Part shown: positions 37,692-46,212 of the stretch, piece by piece | How the letters are laid out: each line of letters begins with the position of its first letter | Position numbering within the stretch: position 1 is the first letter of the stretch | Origin: Aquibacillus halophilus | GTDB taxonomy: Bacteria > Bacillota > Bacilli > Bacillales > Amphibacillaceae | Reading direction: 5' to 3' | Assembly (NCBI RefSeq): GCF_009649745.1 | Contig: NZ_WJNG01000007.1 | Coordinates: 363,440-427,439, forward strand | Length of the DNA: 64,000 nt | The notes under the pieces: generated by a model | Database searches by the model: none | Seen by the model: the letters and a program-made list of their open reading frames with translations, nothing else | What the model was told of the DNA's origin: nothing | Program-made: the position numbers and the translations under genes

Positions 37692-38375
37692 AGGCTCTTT
37701 TCGCAGTTTTTGTTGCTTTTTAATTTCGTACTTGATGGAAAGATGCGCCGCAACTTTTGCTTTTAATTTGCTTTCTACCTTCTGTTTTTAATTGGTTGAT
37801 ATACATCGTTTCGGCAGAATACTTCGCTTTCCATGGGCACGACCTCAGCCTCCTCAAAAGCGAAGAGCGCTTTTTCCGGGGTCTTCGGAACGCGCTGTTC
37901 CCATGGGACTTGAATTATCTTCCTGAATCACTACGCACGAAGAAAATTGAACTTCATTTTCGAGGAGTCTACGTATTCTGCCTTCACTAATAGTAGTGTT
38001 CTGATTAAAGAAGAATAAAATCCATGGTATCCGCAGCTTAGAGAGGTTTTCTGTTCAAGTGAGATACAACACCAAGAAACTTTTATTACATGCAATATAA
38101 CTACTCTCACAAAGAAAATTGGTTGTATTTTTGAGAAGTCTTTGTGTATCTCTTACTCAGTATGATGTTGTACTTGATAACTTCAATAAACCAAACAATA
38201 GCTATTTACACTTATATGGTGGTTGATTGAAGCGTAGGGCAGTCGACTCCTGCGGGAAAAGCGACGGCTGAAAATCCCGCAGGAAGTGGTATTCTTCTGA
38301 GGAAGTTGAAGCGTTGCCCGCGGAAATCGACTGCCCGGAGCGCAAATCAACATAGCAGTCGATTAAGGGAAAATT
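37692..38375. repeat. Composite interspersed repeat, copy A
   Basis: This gene-free stretch is a patchwork of GC-rich, palindromic blocks unlike its surroundings. Block 1 opens with GGCTCTTTTCG; block 2 (about 37817-37985) carries CGCTTTCC, GCCTCCTC, GGGGTCT and GAGGAGTCT; block 3 (38176-38229) has AAACCAAACAATAGCTA and TGGTTGATTG; block 4 (38235-38360) has GTCGACTCCTGCGGGAAAAG, CCCGCAGGAAG and TTGCCCGCGGAAATCGACTG. Block 4 read on the other strand resembles block 2. A second copy begins at 63663. The family resembles interspersed intergenic repeats common in Bacillaceae; no transposase is present. Confidence 0.7.
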
Positions 38376-38460
38376 ACGTCGTAGTTAGTCTATGGATATT
38401 GTGTCAAAAACAACAATCTTTTAGAAAACAGCCAAAATAAAAGACCCCTCAACCAGAGGC

Positions 38461-38697
38461 TCAATAAATCTCTTCTCCCATGTCAATTAATTCAACATGG
38501 TAAACTCCTGATAATATTTTCGGTAGTAAGTCAATGATATATTCCTCGATATCTTTTCTTTGATCTCTCGTTTCACTTAATCTAAAATATACAAAGCCTT
38601 CTTCATAATGAAGTACGGTAACACATATTTGATCTTCATCTTTAGTCGTTCCAACAAGTCTACATGTTTCACATTTCGGTGGCATCTCAAATGACAT
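38461..38697 (-). CDS. Small conserved-looking protein of unknown function with a CxxC motif
   Basis: A 78-residue protein that I do not recognise. It starts MSFEMPPKCETCRLVG, so a CxxC pair near the N-terminus could bind metal, and the rest predicts mixed alpha/beta with an acidic C-terminus. A very good ribosome binding site (AGGAGGGTGATATTAA before the ATG) supports expression. A Fnr/Crp-type palindrome lies 53 bases before the start. A weak hairpin with TTTTATTTT follows on the minus strand. Confidence 0.65.
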   Translation of the reverse strand: MSFEMPPKCETCRLVGTTKDEDQICVTVLHYEEGFVYFRLSETRDQRKDIEEYIIDLLPKILSGVYHVELIDMGEEIY

Positions 38698-38749
38698 TTA
38701 ATATCACCCTCCTAATACAACCTACTATATACTTTTATTTAGATTGTTC

Positions 38750-38765
38750 TGTGATGTTTATCACA
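38750..38765. promoter_or_regulatory. Fnr/Crp-type palindrome
   Basis: TGTGATGTTTATCACA is a perfect TGTGA-N6-TCACA site, the consensus for Crp/Fnr-family regulators including Bacillus Fnr. It lies between the divergent small CxxC gene (start 38697) and the membrane protein gene (start 38942); the spacing fits better with the former. Confidence 0.5.
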
Positions 38766-38941
38766 AATGGGTATTGGACATTTTGTGACATTTTCATGAT
38801 TAACTATATTTGTTTATTGATTAGTCATTGAATCACTTTTTGGAAATTAAATTAATTACATCTTTTTAACAAAAAATTCAAATAAATGGTAAAATAATAA
38901 CTATGATTTCAATGTGAATATATCTTCTGGGAGGCAGATTT

Positions 38942-39862
38942 ATGAAAGAAAAGTTTAGTAAACCAAAAGGGTTTGGGGAGATACTCGATCATACCTTTCG
39001 ATTAGCTAAAAACAGGTTCTCTGACTTTTTTATGGTTTTGTTAATTTTAATGGGGCCGATTTATCTATTGCAAGCACTTATTCAATTAACGATGGGTACT
39101 AATTTTTTAAGAGAAGTTGGAAGTGGAGATAATTGGTTTGATCAAGTATTAACAAGTTTTGACCAAGGTTCATCCCCAGAAAGTATCGGTGCTGACCCCG
39201 GCTCTACTTTAGGTTTAATTCTAACAGGACTTGCTACCATTATCTTACTACCAGTGGCACAGGTAGCAATTTTATACATAGTTAATCATATTAGGAAAAA
39301 TGAAGAATATACAGTTGGAGCTGTTATTAAACAAGCGTTTTCTAGATTTTGGCCTATATTTGGTAGTAGTCTCTTAATGGCTCTTATCACAATAGGTATG
39401 TTTGTTGGTCCTTTAATAATTGTATTTATGGTTGGATTTGCTGGATCATTTGTCAATCCAATCATAGGTATTTTATTTGGTATCCTATTATTTTTAGGAT
39501 TAGCATTGGTTGTTGCTCTATTACTAATAAGATGGAGTTTTTATCTTGGTGTTGTAGCGTTTGGAAAAGAGGCACCGGGTTTAAGTAAAAGTTGGAAGCT
39601 TACCCGTCATCGAACATGGATCTTGTTTGGTATTTACATTATCTTTACTCTCATTGTAGGTGCTATTAGTACAGCAGTTGAAGTACCTGTCATGCTACTA
39701 CTAGGTAATAGTGTATTATACACAATTATAATTAACGTGGTTTCGTTATTCACAACTATGATTATTTCTGTTGGTTATGCTGTTGTTTACTTTGATTTGA
39801 AAATAAGAGTGGATGCAGACGATTTAAAGGAATTGATTGAAGACTATAATGGTCCAAGATAA
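38942..39862 (+). CDS. Polytopic membrane protein (GDPD membrane-domain-like)
   Basis: A 306-residue protein with about six transmembrane segments grouped in three pairs (about residues 25-50, 95-120, 140-200, 225-290). The segment SWKLTRHRTWILFGIYIIF resembles the membrane domain found N-terminal to some glycerophosphodiesterases and stand-alone proteins of that type. Function is unknown. GGGAGG precedes the ATG. It opens the same-strand MoxR/DUF58 cluster, 112 bases before the DUF4129 gene. Confidence 0.75.
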   Translation: MKEKFSKPKGFGEILDHTFRLAKNRFSDFFMVLLILMGPIYLLQALIQLTMGTNFLREVGSGDNWFDQVLTSFDQGSSPESIGADPGSTLGLILTGLATIILLPVAQVAILYIVNHIRKNEEYTVGAVIKQAFSRFWPIFGSSLLMALITIGMFVGPLIIVFMVGFAGSFVNPIIGILFGILLFLGLALVVALLLIRWSFYLGVVAFGKEAPGLSKSWKLTRHRTWILFGIYIIFTLIVGAISTAVEVPVMLLLGNSVLYTIIINVVSLFTTMIISVGYAVVYFDLKIRVDADDLKELIEDYNGPR

Positions 39863-39974
39863 AGTTAATGACAAAAATGCCTTTAAACTAATTGAGTTGA
39901 ATATCAGTACGTGGTTTGATCTTGAAGGAAATTAAGGAGCCAAGTTCTTCTAAGGATAGTTAGGTGATAAGTGA

Positions 39975-40643
39975 ATGTATAATGAAAAACGAGCAAGGGA
40001 TCAACTAGAGGATATTTTGAGCAGGCAAGAGTTCCAAGTTTACTATGAGGACAACCGAAATTTCATCGAAAGATGGTGGGACCAGGCCCGAAGTTGGGTT
40101 GCGGATTTATTAGCTAACTGGTTTTCTTCAATTGAGCCATCAAGCGGACTTCCTGATGGAATTTTAATATCAGTTGTTATAGTGATATTAACAACGCTAA
40201 TTGTCATCATTTTTGTTGCTGCACGTTCATATAGACGCAAACGAACATTTCGTGATCACACGGCAATTAAGTCTATCAAGGAAATGGACTGGTCTTTTGA
40301 AAATCACCTCACCGAGGCCAAAAAACAGGGTGAGTTGCAGCAGTACACAATTGCAACACGCCATCTGTTTTTAGCATTACTTCTTTATCTTCATGAGAAA
40401 GAATGGCTAGAGGCGAGAATATGGAAAACAAACTGGGAGTATTATGATGAGCTTCGACAGTTTAATCAAAATAGTGCAGAACAGTTTTATAACCTTGCGT
40501 TACTATTTGATGAGGTGACATATGGGGAAAGAGATATAAATCAACCTCAATTCATGGAGTATCGAGATGAAGTTATTGAGTGGCTTGCCAGGGAAGATAA
40601 TGGACAGTCTTTAGAACAATGGGTAGAAAGGTGGAATGAGTGA
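39975..40643 (+). CDS. DUF4129 domain protein
   Basis: A 222-residue protein with one central transmembrane segment (about residues 58-82) and a soluble C-terminal DUF4129 domain (HLFLALLLYLHEKEWL, DEVTYGERDINQ). DUF4129 proteins are nearly always encoded with MoxR, DUF58 and DUF4350 genes, as here, and may take part in cell-surface assembly or transglutaminase-like functions; nothing firmer is known. The ATG follows AGGTGATAAGTGA. Confidence 0.8.
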   Translation: MYNEKRARDQLEDILSRQEFQVYYEDNRNFIERWWDQARSWVADLLANWFSSIEPSSGLPDGILISVVIVILTTLIVIIFVAARSYRRKRTFRDHTAIKSIKEMDWSFENHLTEAKKQGELQQYTIATRHLFLALLLYLHEKEWLEARIWKTNWEYYDELRQFNQNSAEQFYNLALLFDEVTYGERDINQPQFMEYRDEVIEWLAREDNGQSLEQWVERWNE

Positions 40644-40646
40644 GCA

Positions 40647-41795
40647 TTGCAAAATTTTATGTCGATTAGAAGAGCATGGTTTTTGCTTGCAGGTGTTCTT
40701 CTACTGTTTATACTAACTAGTTTTCTGGTCACTTCTCCAAAGCCCGAAGATTACCCCGATTATGTATCTGACTCGCCATCTCCAACTGGGTTAAAGGGGG
40801 TTTTTACATATCTAGAAAATGCCAGTAGATGGTCCCATTCACCTCGACATCTATCCAACCAAGATGATGGACCATTATTGATAATGGTTCAGCCTTTTTA
40901 CATACCTGAAGCAGGTGAAATGGAAGATTATATGTCGTTTATTCAAGCTGGTAACACAATATTATTAGTACAAGCAAATCCATCTGGGATGTTTGATTTG
41001 AAAACTTCATACATAGAAGAAGAAACCACTGGTAAAGTTTATGACCAATCAAAAATGGAACATAGTGCAGAAATTGGTTCAACAGTAAGGCTCCAAACAA
41101 ATGAACAAGATAAGATACTTTTATACGATGAAGCTGGCACTATTGCATTCAAGCGTTTCTATGGTAAAGGACAATTAATTGTGTCCAATACCCCTGAATG
41201 GTTTACCAATGAGGCTTTGTTAGAAGAAGAACATTTACAGCTAGTTTTGTCATTAATCAATGAAGGAAGTCCTACTGGAGATAACATATTATTTGATGAG
41301 TATAGTCATGGTGCTGATAATGCATCAAGTATTCAAACATTGTATCCTAAGTGGTTATTAGCATTAGCTGTACAGTTGATTCTTCTAACGGCTATCTGGT
41401 TATGGTATCTTGGTAAACGATTCGGCCCTATTTTAATCGCAAGAGAAGAAACGGTAAGATATAGTGATGAACGAATTAAAGCCTTAGCAGCTTGGTACCA
41501 AAGAAGTAGAAGCTATCAGGATTCGATTATCATCCAAGCAAATTATTTGAAATTACTACTTCAAGAGCGTTGGGGGATTCCATATCATAAAGAATGGGCT
41601 GATATTGCTGTCCAATTGGAACGAAAATTACTGAATGTGTCAAAAATTGATATTAATACTTTTTTAACAGAATTGTCGAAGGTTCTTAGAAAAGAAAAAA
41701 TAAGTAAGCAGGAATTTCTTGTATGGTCAAAAAAAATAGATAGTATCAGGAAAGAGGTGGATAAGGATGAGGAACGAACTAACATCCTTACTTAA
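40647..41795 (+). CDS. DUF4350 domain protein
   Basis: A 382-residue protein with an N-terminal membrane anchor (about residues 9-27), an extracytoplasmic DUF4350 domain (about 35-215, containing FDEYSHGADN near its end), a second transmembrane segment (about 232-253) and a cytoplasmic tail. It fits between DUF4129 and MoxR genes as in many bacteria. The start is uncertain: TTG 40647 lies 12 bases after AAAGGTGG, while ATG 40659 has no good site. Its 3' end overlaps the MoxR gene by 29 bases. Confidence 0.8.
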   Translation: MQNFMSIRRAWFLLAGVLLLFILTSFLVTSPKPEDYPDYVSDSPSPTGLKGVFTYLENASRWSHSPRHLSNQDDGPLLIMVQPFYIPEAGEMEDYMSFIQAGNTILLVQANPSGMFDLKTSYIEEETTGKVYDQSKMEHSAEIGSTVRLQTNEQDKILLYDEAGTIAFKRFYGKGQLIVSNTPEWFTNEALLEEEHLQLVLSLINEGSPTGDNILFDEYSHGADNASSIQTLYPKWLLALAVQLILLTAIWLWYLGKRFGPILIAREETVRYSDERIKALAAWYQRSRSYQDSIIIQANYLKLLLQERWGIPYHKEWADIAVQLERKLLNVSKIDINTFLTELSKVLRKEKISKQEFLVWSKKIDSIRKEVDKDEERTNILT

Positions 41796-42696
41796 TAGGT
41801 ATGAGCAACGGATTATCGGTCAAAGCATGAATTTAAAACTCTTATTGTCAGCAATATTAACTGGTGGACATGTATTGATAGAAGGAGTACCAGGTACTGG
41901 GAAAACCCAGATGGTTCGATCCTTGGCAACTCTGTTAGGAGGAACGTTTAACCGAATCCAGTTCACACCGGATCTTCTTCCAAGTGACATTACCGGTAGT
42001 ACAATTTACAATATGAAAGATGGTTCGTTTCAAACCTTAAAAGGTCCAATTTTCACAAATATACTTTTAGCGGATGAAATAAATCGTACACCTGCTAAGA
42101 CGCAAGCAGCACTGCTTGAAGCAATGGAAGAAAAGCAAGTAACAATACAGGGAGAAACATATCCGTTAGCTGATGTATTTTTTGTGGTAGCAACACAAAA
42201 TCCGATTGAATTTGAGGGTACCTACCCTCTGCCTGAAGCGCAACAGGATCGTTTTTTATTCAAACTACATGTTGACTTCCCTTCCTTCGAAGAGGAAACA
42301 AATATACTGAAACAAGTACTCGAATTTGGCTATGAAGCTAGCAATGATGAAAAGGTTATTAATATCGAAACATTTCTTGCCATTAGGGATGAAATTGAAC
42401 AAGTAACCTTAAGTGATGAAGTTATGGAATATATTATGAAAATAGTTAGAAGGACTAGAGAGTCTGAATCAATCCGTTTCGGTGCCAGTACCAGAGCGGC
42501 AATATCTATTGGCAAATCCGCTCGGGCTTGGGCATATATAACTGGTCGAGATTATGTAACCCCAGATGATATCAAAATGGTAGCACGGCCAGGTTTAAGA
42601 CACAGGATACAATTATCTCCACACGTAGAATTGGAGGGGACGACCATTGATCAGATTATTGAAGAACTTGTGGGGTCGATTCCTGTTCCAAGATAG
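41767..42696 (+). CDS. MoxR-family AAA+ ATPase
   Basis: A 309-residue MoxR ATPase with Walker A GVPGTGKT (about residues 41-48), Walker B ILLADEINR (about 99-107), sensor 1 VVATQNP and the C-terminal lid domain. MoxR proteins act as chaperone-like ATPases that help assemble complexes, often with DUF58/vWA partners, and B. subtilis has the similar pair yeaC-yeaD. It overlaps DUF4350 upstream and the DUF58 gene downstream, pointing to tight coupling. Confidence 0.93.
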   Translation: MRNELTSLLNRYEQRIIGQSMNLKLLLSAILTGGHVLIEGVPGTGKTQMVRSLATLLGGTFNRIQFTPDLLPSDITGSTIYNMKDGSFQTLKGPIFTNILLADEINRTPAKTQAALLEAMEEKQVTIQGETYPLADVFFVVATQNPIEFEGTYPLPEAQQDRFLFKLHVDFPSFEEETNILKQVLEFGYEASNDEKVINIETFLAIRDEIEQVTLSDEVMEYIMKIVRRTRESESIRFGASTRAAISIGKSARAWAYITGRDYVTPDDIKMVARPGLRHRIQLSPHVELEGTTIDQIIEELVGSIPVPR

Positions 42697-44005
42697 GGGG
42701 ATTCTACCAACGAAGCGTCTTTTAGTTAGTTTTTTTCTTTTTTCAAGCATAATGATTGCTCTAACGGTTATAGGGATTTCGTGGACATATATCACCTTGG
42801 CAAACATCCTTTTCTTTTTAATTAGTTTGATAGATTTATTACAATCCCCAAAGAGAAAACAATTATCTTTTAAACGAACAATACCTAATGAAATGGAGAG
42901 AGGTATTAGTTATCCAGTCAAAATTGAAATTGAAAATACTTCTACCCATAAGTGTCGCTTTCGATTTGTAGATGGAATTCCACAATCTTTTCTGAAATCG
43001 TTTCCTATCAAAGGAACCGTGGGGAAACTGGAAACATCTGTAGTTTCATATCAAACAGTTGCACCAATAAGAGGGGAATTTCTTATTGATAGGCTCTATG
43101 TTCGTTACCGGAGTATGTTAGGTTTCTGGGAAAAACAAACGAGTTCGATGTTGAGAGATGATGTCAAGGTCATTCCTGATTTAACGGAAACCAAACAATA
43201 CTTAGAAAACGCTCAACAGTTTCTGTTAGCTGAAGGTTTAAAGGTTCGTAAACGAAAAAGCGGTGCAGGGGAATTCGACAAAATTAGAAGCTTTGTTGTT
43301 GGTGATGATCCTAGAAAAATTAACTGGCGTCAAACAGCTAAGTTACAAGAGGTTATGACAAATGAATATGAACCAGAGCACGGTAAATATATAACAATTT
43401 TAATAGATTGTGGCAGAATGATGGGGGCTCAATTAAAAAAAGGAGACCGGCTAGAAAAAGCTTTAGAAGCAGCCATCACGGTCGCTGCAGCGGCATTAAA
43501 AAAGGGTGATTACATATCTATCCTAGCTTTCGCTAAGGATATTAAAGTGTATGTACCGCCTGCAAAAGGAAGCAATCACTTACAAAAGATTCTACATACA
43601 ATCTATAACCTTGAAGTTGATGCAAGTGAGTCTAACTATGGTGCTGTTTTTCATTATTTACAAACAGTTCAAAACAAAAGAAGCTTGTTATTATTGTTTA
43701 GTGATGTAGGTACGTTTCTCCACGAGGAAAGCGCACTTGTATACATCAAACGGCTTAGACAAAAACATCTATTTTTAATGATTGGCATAGAGGATGAGAC
43801 GCTTAAATTAACGACAAAAATAGAACCGATTACTACGCAAAGAGCGATGGTTAAAAGCATTGCACAACAACAATTAGAATTAAAAAAGAGAGAAAAAATC
43901 AGGTGGGAGAAACAAGGCCTGCAAATGGTGGAGGTAAGTGAAGAACGACTGGCAACAGCAGTCGTTTCCCATTACATTGATATTATGAATCGAGGCTTGT
44001 TGTAG
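42647..44005 (+). CDS. DUF58 (vWA-like) protein
   Basis: A 452-residue protein with two N-terminal transmembrane segments (about residues 22-65) and a C-terminal DUF58/von Willebrand A-like domain (GAGEFDKIRSFVVGDDPRKINWRQTAK near residue 205, then DCGRMM as a MIDAS-like motif). The DUF58 partner of MoxR. The TTG start at 42647 lies seven bases after GGAGGGG, 50 bases inside the MoxR gene. Its 3' end overlaps the convergent SpoIIM-like gene by 23 bases. Confidence 0.88.
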   Translation: MIRLLKNLWGRFLFQDRGILPTKRLLVSFFLFSSIMIALTVIGISWTYITLANILFFLISLIDLLQSPKRKQLSFKRTIPNEMERGISYPVKIEIENTSTHKCRFRFVDGIPQSFLKSFPIKGTVGKLETSVVSYQTVAPIRGEFLIDRLYVRYRSMLGFWEKQTSSMLRDDVKVIPDLTETKQYLENAQQFLLAEGLKVRKRKSGAGEFDKIRSFVVGDDPRKINWRQTAKLQEVMTNEYEPEHGKYITILIDCGRMMGAQLKKGDRLEKALEAAITVAAAALKKGDYISILAFAKDIKVYVPPAKGSNHLQKILHTIYNLEVDASESNYGAVFHYLQTVQNKRSLLLLFSDVGTFLHEESALVYIKRLRQKHLFLMIGIEDETLKLTTKIEPITTQRAMVKSIAQQQLELKKREKIRWEKQGLQMVEVSEERLATAVVSHYIDIMNRGLL

Positions 44006-44963
44006 GTTGGTTTTTACCAAGTAAAAGTTTACCAACTATAATGTAGAGAATTAGCCCAATGACAGTAATAAAAGCTACGATATATTTTGTTTCTAGGGTC
44101 AGTGAAGTTGGTGTGATATATCCTTCTATGACACCCGCAATGATAAATAATGGAATAGTTCCAAGTAGTAGTTGAACTGAACGTTTAGCTTGAACTTTTA
44201 ACTGGTATCCTCTGGTGAAATGGCCTGGAACAAAGAGCTTATAACCCATTAGTAAACCAGCCCCACCTGCAATAAATATAGCTGTAAGTTCAATCATTCC
44301 ATGGGGAACAATGTAGGCCCAAAACTCATACGATTTACCGTATTGCATAAACAATGCAGCAAGTGCTCCAACCATAATACCGTTATAGATCAATAAATAG
44401 ACGGTCAGCAGTCCAAAGGTGATTCCACCTGCAAAAGCTAGTATGGCAACTTGGATATTATTTGTCATTATATGAGCAGACATAAAAGCAGAATCAACCG
44501 ATTCAGTATTTTCACCTAGTTGTGTAGGATCAACACCTTGAGCCATCTCTGTGGGAATTAAAGAATAAAGGTGAAGTGGATCGTTTGAAACAGAAATAAA
44601 ACTAGCAAGTCCTCCTGCTATAAAAAGAATCATCGCAATTACAACAAATTTCCATTGTTCTAAAAGCAATCCAACAAACTTTGTACTAAAGAAATATTGA
44701 AGCTGTTTCATACTTGAAACTTGGTCCTTATACAGTAAGTTATGTGATTTGGAAACTATTCCATTTAAGTAAACAGTCACATCTTCATTTGGAAAAAAAG
44801 TTTGACTGTATGATAGGTGTTGTGCTGATTTTTGATAGAGTTTATTAAACTGATTAATTTCTAAAGAGGTTACTTTTCTTTTGTTTTTATGTAGATGCGT
44901 CACTAATTGTTCAAGTTGTTTCCAATCATCTCGGTGCTGTTTCACAAATTGTTTGACATTCAT
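43983..44963 (-). CDS. SpoIIM-like membrane protein (DUF95)
   Basis: A 326-residue protein of the stage II sporulation protein M family, with a soluble N-terminal helical region (residues 1-100) and about five transmembrane segments after residue 105 (with HIMTNNIQVAILAFAGGITFG and VPHGMIELTAIFIAGGAG). Such proteins occur beside MoxR/DUF58 and RDD genes in many genomes and need not be the sporulation SpoIIM itself. I chose the ATG at 44963, six bases after GAGAGGTG. It is divergent from the RDD gene. Confidence 0.85.
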   Translation of the reverse strand: MNVKQFVKQHRDDWKQLEQLVTHLHKNKRKVTSLEINQFNKLYQKSAQHLSYSQTFFPNEDVTVYLNGIVSKSHNLLYKDQVSSMKQLQYFFSTKFVGLLLEQWKFVVIAMILFIAGGLASFISVSNDPLHLYSLIPTEMAQGVDPTQLGENTESVDSAFMSAHIMTNNIQVAILAFAGGITFGLLTVYLLIYNGIMVGALAALFMQYGKSYEFWAYIVPHGMIELTAIFIAGGAGLLMGYKLFVPGHFTRGYQLKVQAKRSVQLLLGTIPLFIIAGVIEGYITPTSLTLETKYIVAFITVIGLILYIIVGKLLLGKNQPTTSLDS

Positions 44964-45075
44964 TATTGACACCTCTCATTAGAATGTATCTATCGTCTTA
45001 TCTTTTTCTATTATAAATAAAATGTAAAAAAATAGAAACACTTATCTAATATTACTAAGAAGGAAGGTTTTTGTT

Positions 45076-45882
45076 ATTACTCAAGAACAAATAGATATTA
45101 GAACACCTGAATATGTATCCCTTCAATTCCAAATTGCAGGTTTAGGAAGTAGAGCCGCTGCATTGATTATCGATCAATTAATTTTAATGGTGGTAAGCAT
45201 GATAGTGATTCTCGGCTTATTTTTTGTTGGAACGGAAGTCAATTTAGCAATGATGTACTTTCAAGATATATCATCCTTATCCTTTGCAATTGCTATTATT
45301 CTATTGTTCATTATAAATTGGGGTTATTTTTTTGTCGTAGAGTACTTTTCGGGAGGAAGAACTATCGGAAAAAAAATATTGGCCATTAGAGTCATTCAAG
45401 AGAACGGCCACAGTTTGACATTGCTTTCTAGTCTTATCCGTAACCTTCTTCGAATTATAGATTCACTACCGTCAAGTTATTTAATCGGGATCATCATGAT
45501 TTTCTTTCATCCTAAACATAAAAGGCTGGGTGATCTTGTTGCAGGCACGATTGTTGTTCACGAAAGAAAAGCCAAAAAGAGCAACCGGACTTCTAAGATT
45601 GAAAAAGAAATTGAACTAAGAGGAATTTCCCAAAATGATATAATAATTGATGAATGGACATTAAAAACACTAGGAACCAAAGAATGGAACTTGTTAAAAA
45701 CATATAGCAATCGTTTACTAGAATTGCCTGTCATGGAAAGAAAACAACTAACAAAACAAATGGCAACAATTCTTTTTCCGAAGGTTGGGATTGACGTAGC
45801 GAATAAGAGTAACGAGGACTTAGAGAATATACTGCTAGTTCTTTATTTAATACTAAAGGATGACTGGGAATTCGAATTGTAA
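45076..45882 (+). CDS. RDD family membrane protein, apparent ATT start
   Basis: An RDD protein of about 268 residues with three or four transmembrane segments (LGSRAAALIIDQLILMVV, IILLFIINWGYFFVV, the YFSGGRTIGKKI loop, SSYLIGIIMIFF) and a soluble C-terminal tail. The homologous N-terminus ITQEQIDIRTPEYVSLQFQI lies upstream of the first standard start (TTG 45163), which would delete half of the first helix. In frame with it there is no ATG, GTG or TTG after the stop at 45025. An ATT at 45076 lies eight bases after AAGGAAGG, so I take ATT as the start, with a sequence error as the alternative. Confidence 0.7.
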   Translation: MTQEQIDIRTPEYVSLQFQIAGLGSRAAALIIDQLILMVVSMIVILGLFFVGTEVNLAMMYFQDISSLSFAIAIILLFIINWGYFFVVEYFSGGRTIGKKILAIRVIQENGHSLTLLSSLIRNLLRIIDSLPSSYLIGIIMIFFHPKHKRLGDLVAGTIVVHERKAKKSNRTSKIEKEIELRGISQNDIIIDEWTLKTLGTKEWNLLKTYSNRLLELPVMERKQLTKQMATILFPKVGIDVANKSNEDLENILLVLYLILKDDWEFEL

Positions 45883-45907
45883 TGCACTATTTTAATAAAC
45901 TAATCAA

Positions 45908-45955
45908 AATAAAAAGAGTGTAAATCGCATAGGGTTTTACACTCTTTTTATTATT
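45908..45955. terminator. Terminator after the RDD gene
   Basis: AAAAAGAGTGTAAA pairs with TTTACACTCTTTTT as a perfect 14-bp stem around 11 bases; A and T flanks allow function on both strands. The next 170 bases (to about 46125) show no gene or clear signal. Confidence 0.85.
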
Positions 45956-46126
45956 GGTATTTATTTGTGAAGATACCCTAACACTCTTAGTCTTTTTTTC
46001 TAATGTTTTGGGGATTATATATCTCTTCAAAAATGGTGCTAATATTTAACAAAGTAACTGTACGGGAGATAGTTAAATTGAAGGTAGTCAAGTTTATGGA
46101 ATATAAATTGGATGTCGATTATGTGC

Positions 46127-46162
46127 TTTGAGAAAAAAAGAACAGGTGAAGGCACTACCTGA
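46127..46162 (-). terminator. Probable terminator after the GH9 gene
   Basis: On the minus strand CAGGTAG pairs with CACCTG (one bulged A) and is followed by TTCTTTTTTTC, about 50 bases after the GH9 stop. Confidence 0.5.
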
Positions 46163-46212
46163 ACTACTTATTTATAAATTAAGACTGTAATTCAAACTTT
46201 TAAACTGTAAAC

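Noticed and set aside
37757..37990. 77-codon open frame in the intergenic repeat
   Set aside because: It falls wholly within the interspersed repeat blocks, starts without a ribosome binding site and has no protein-like composition.
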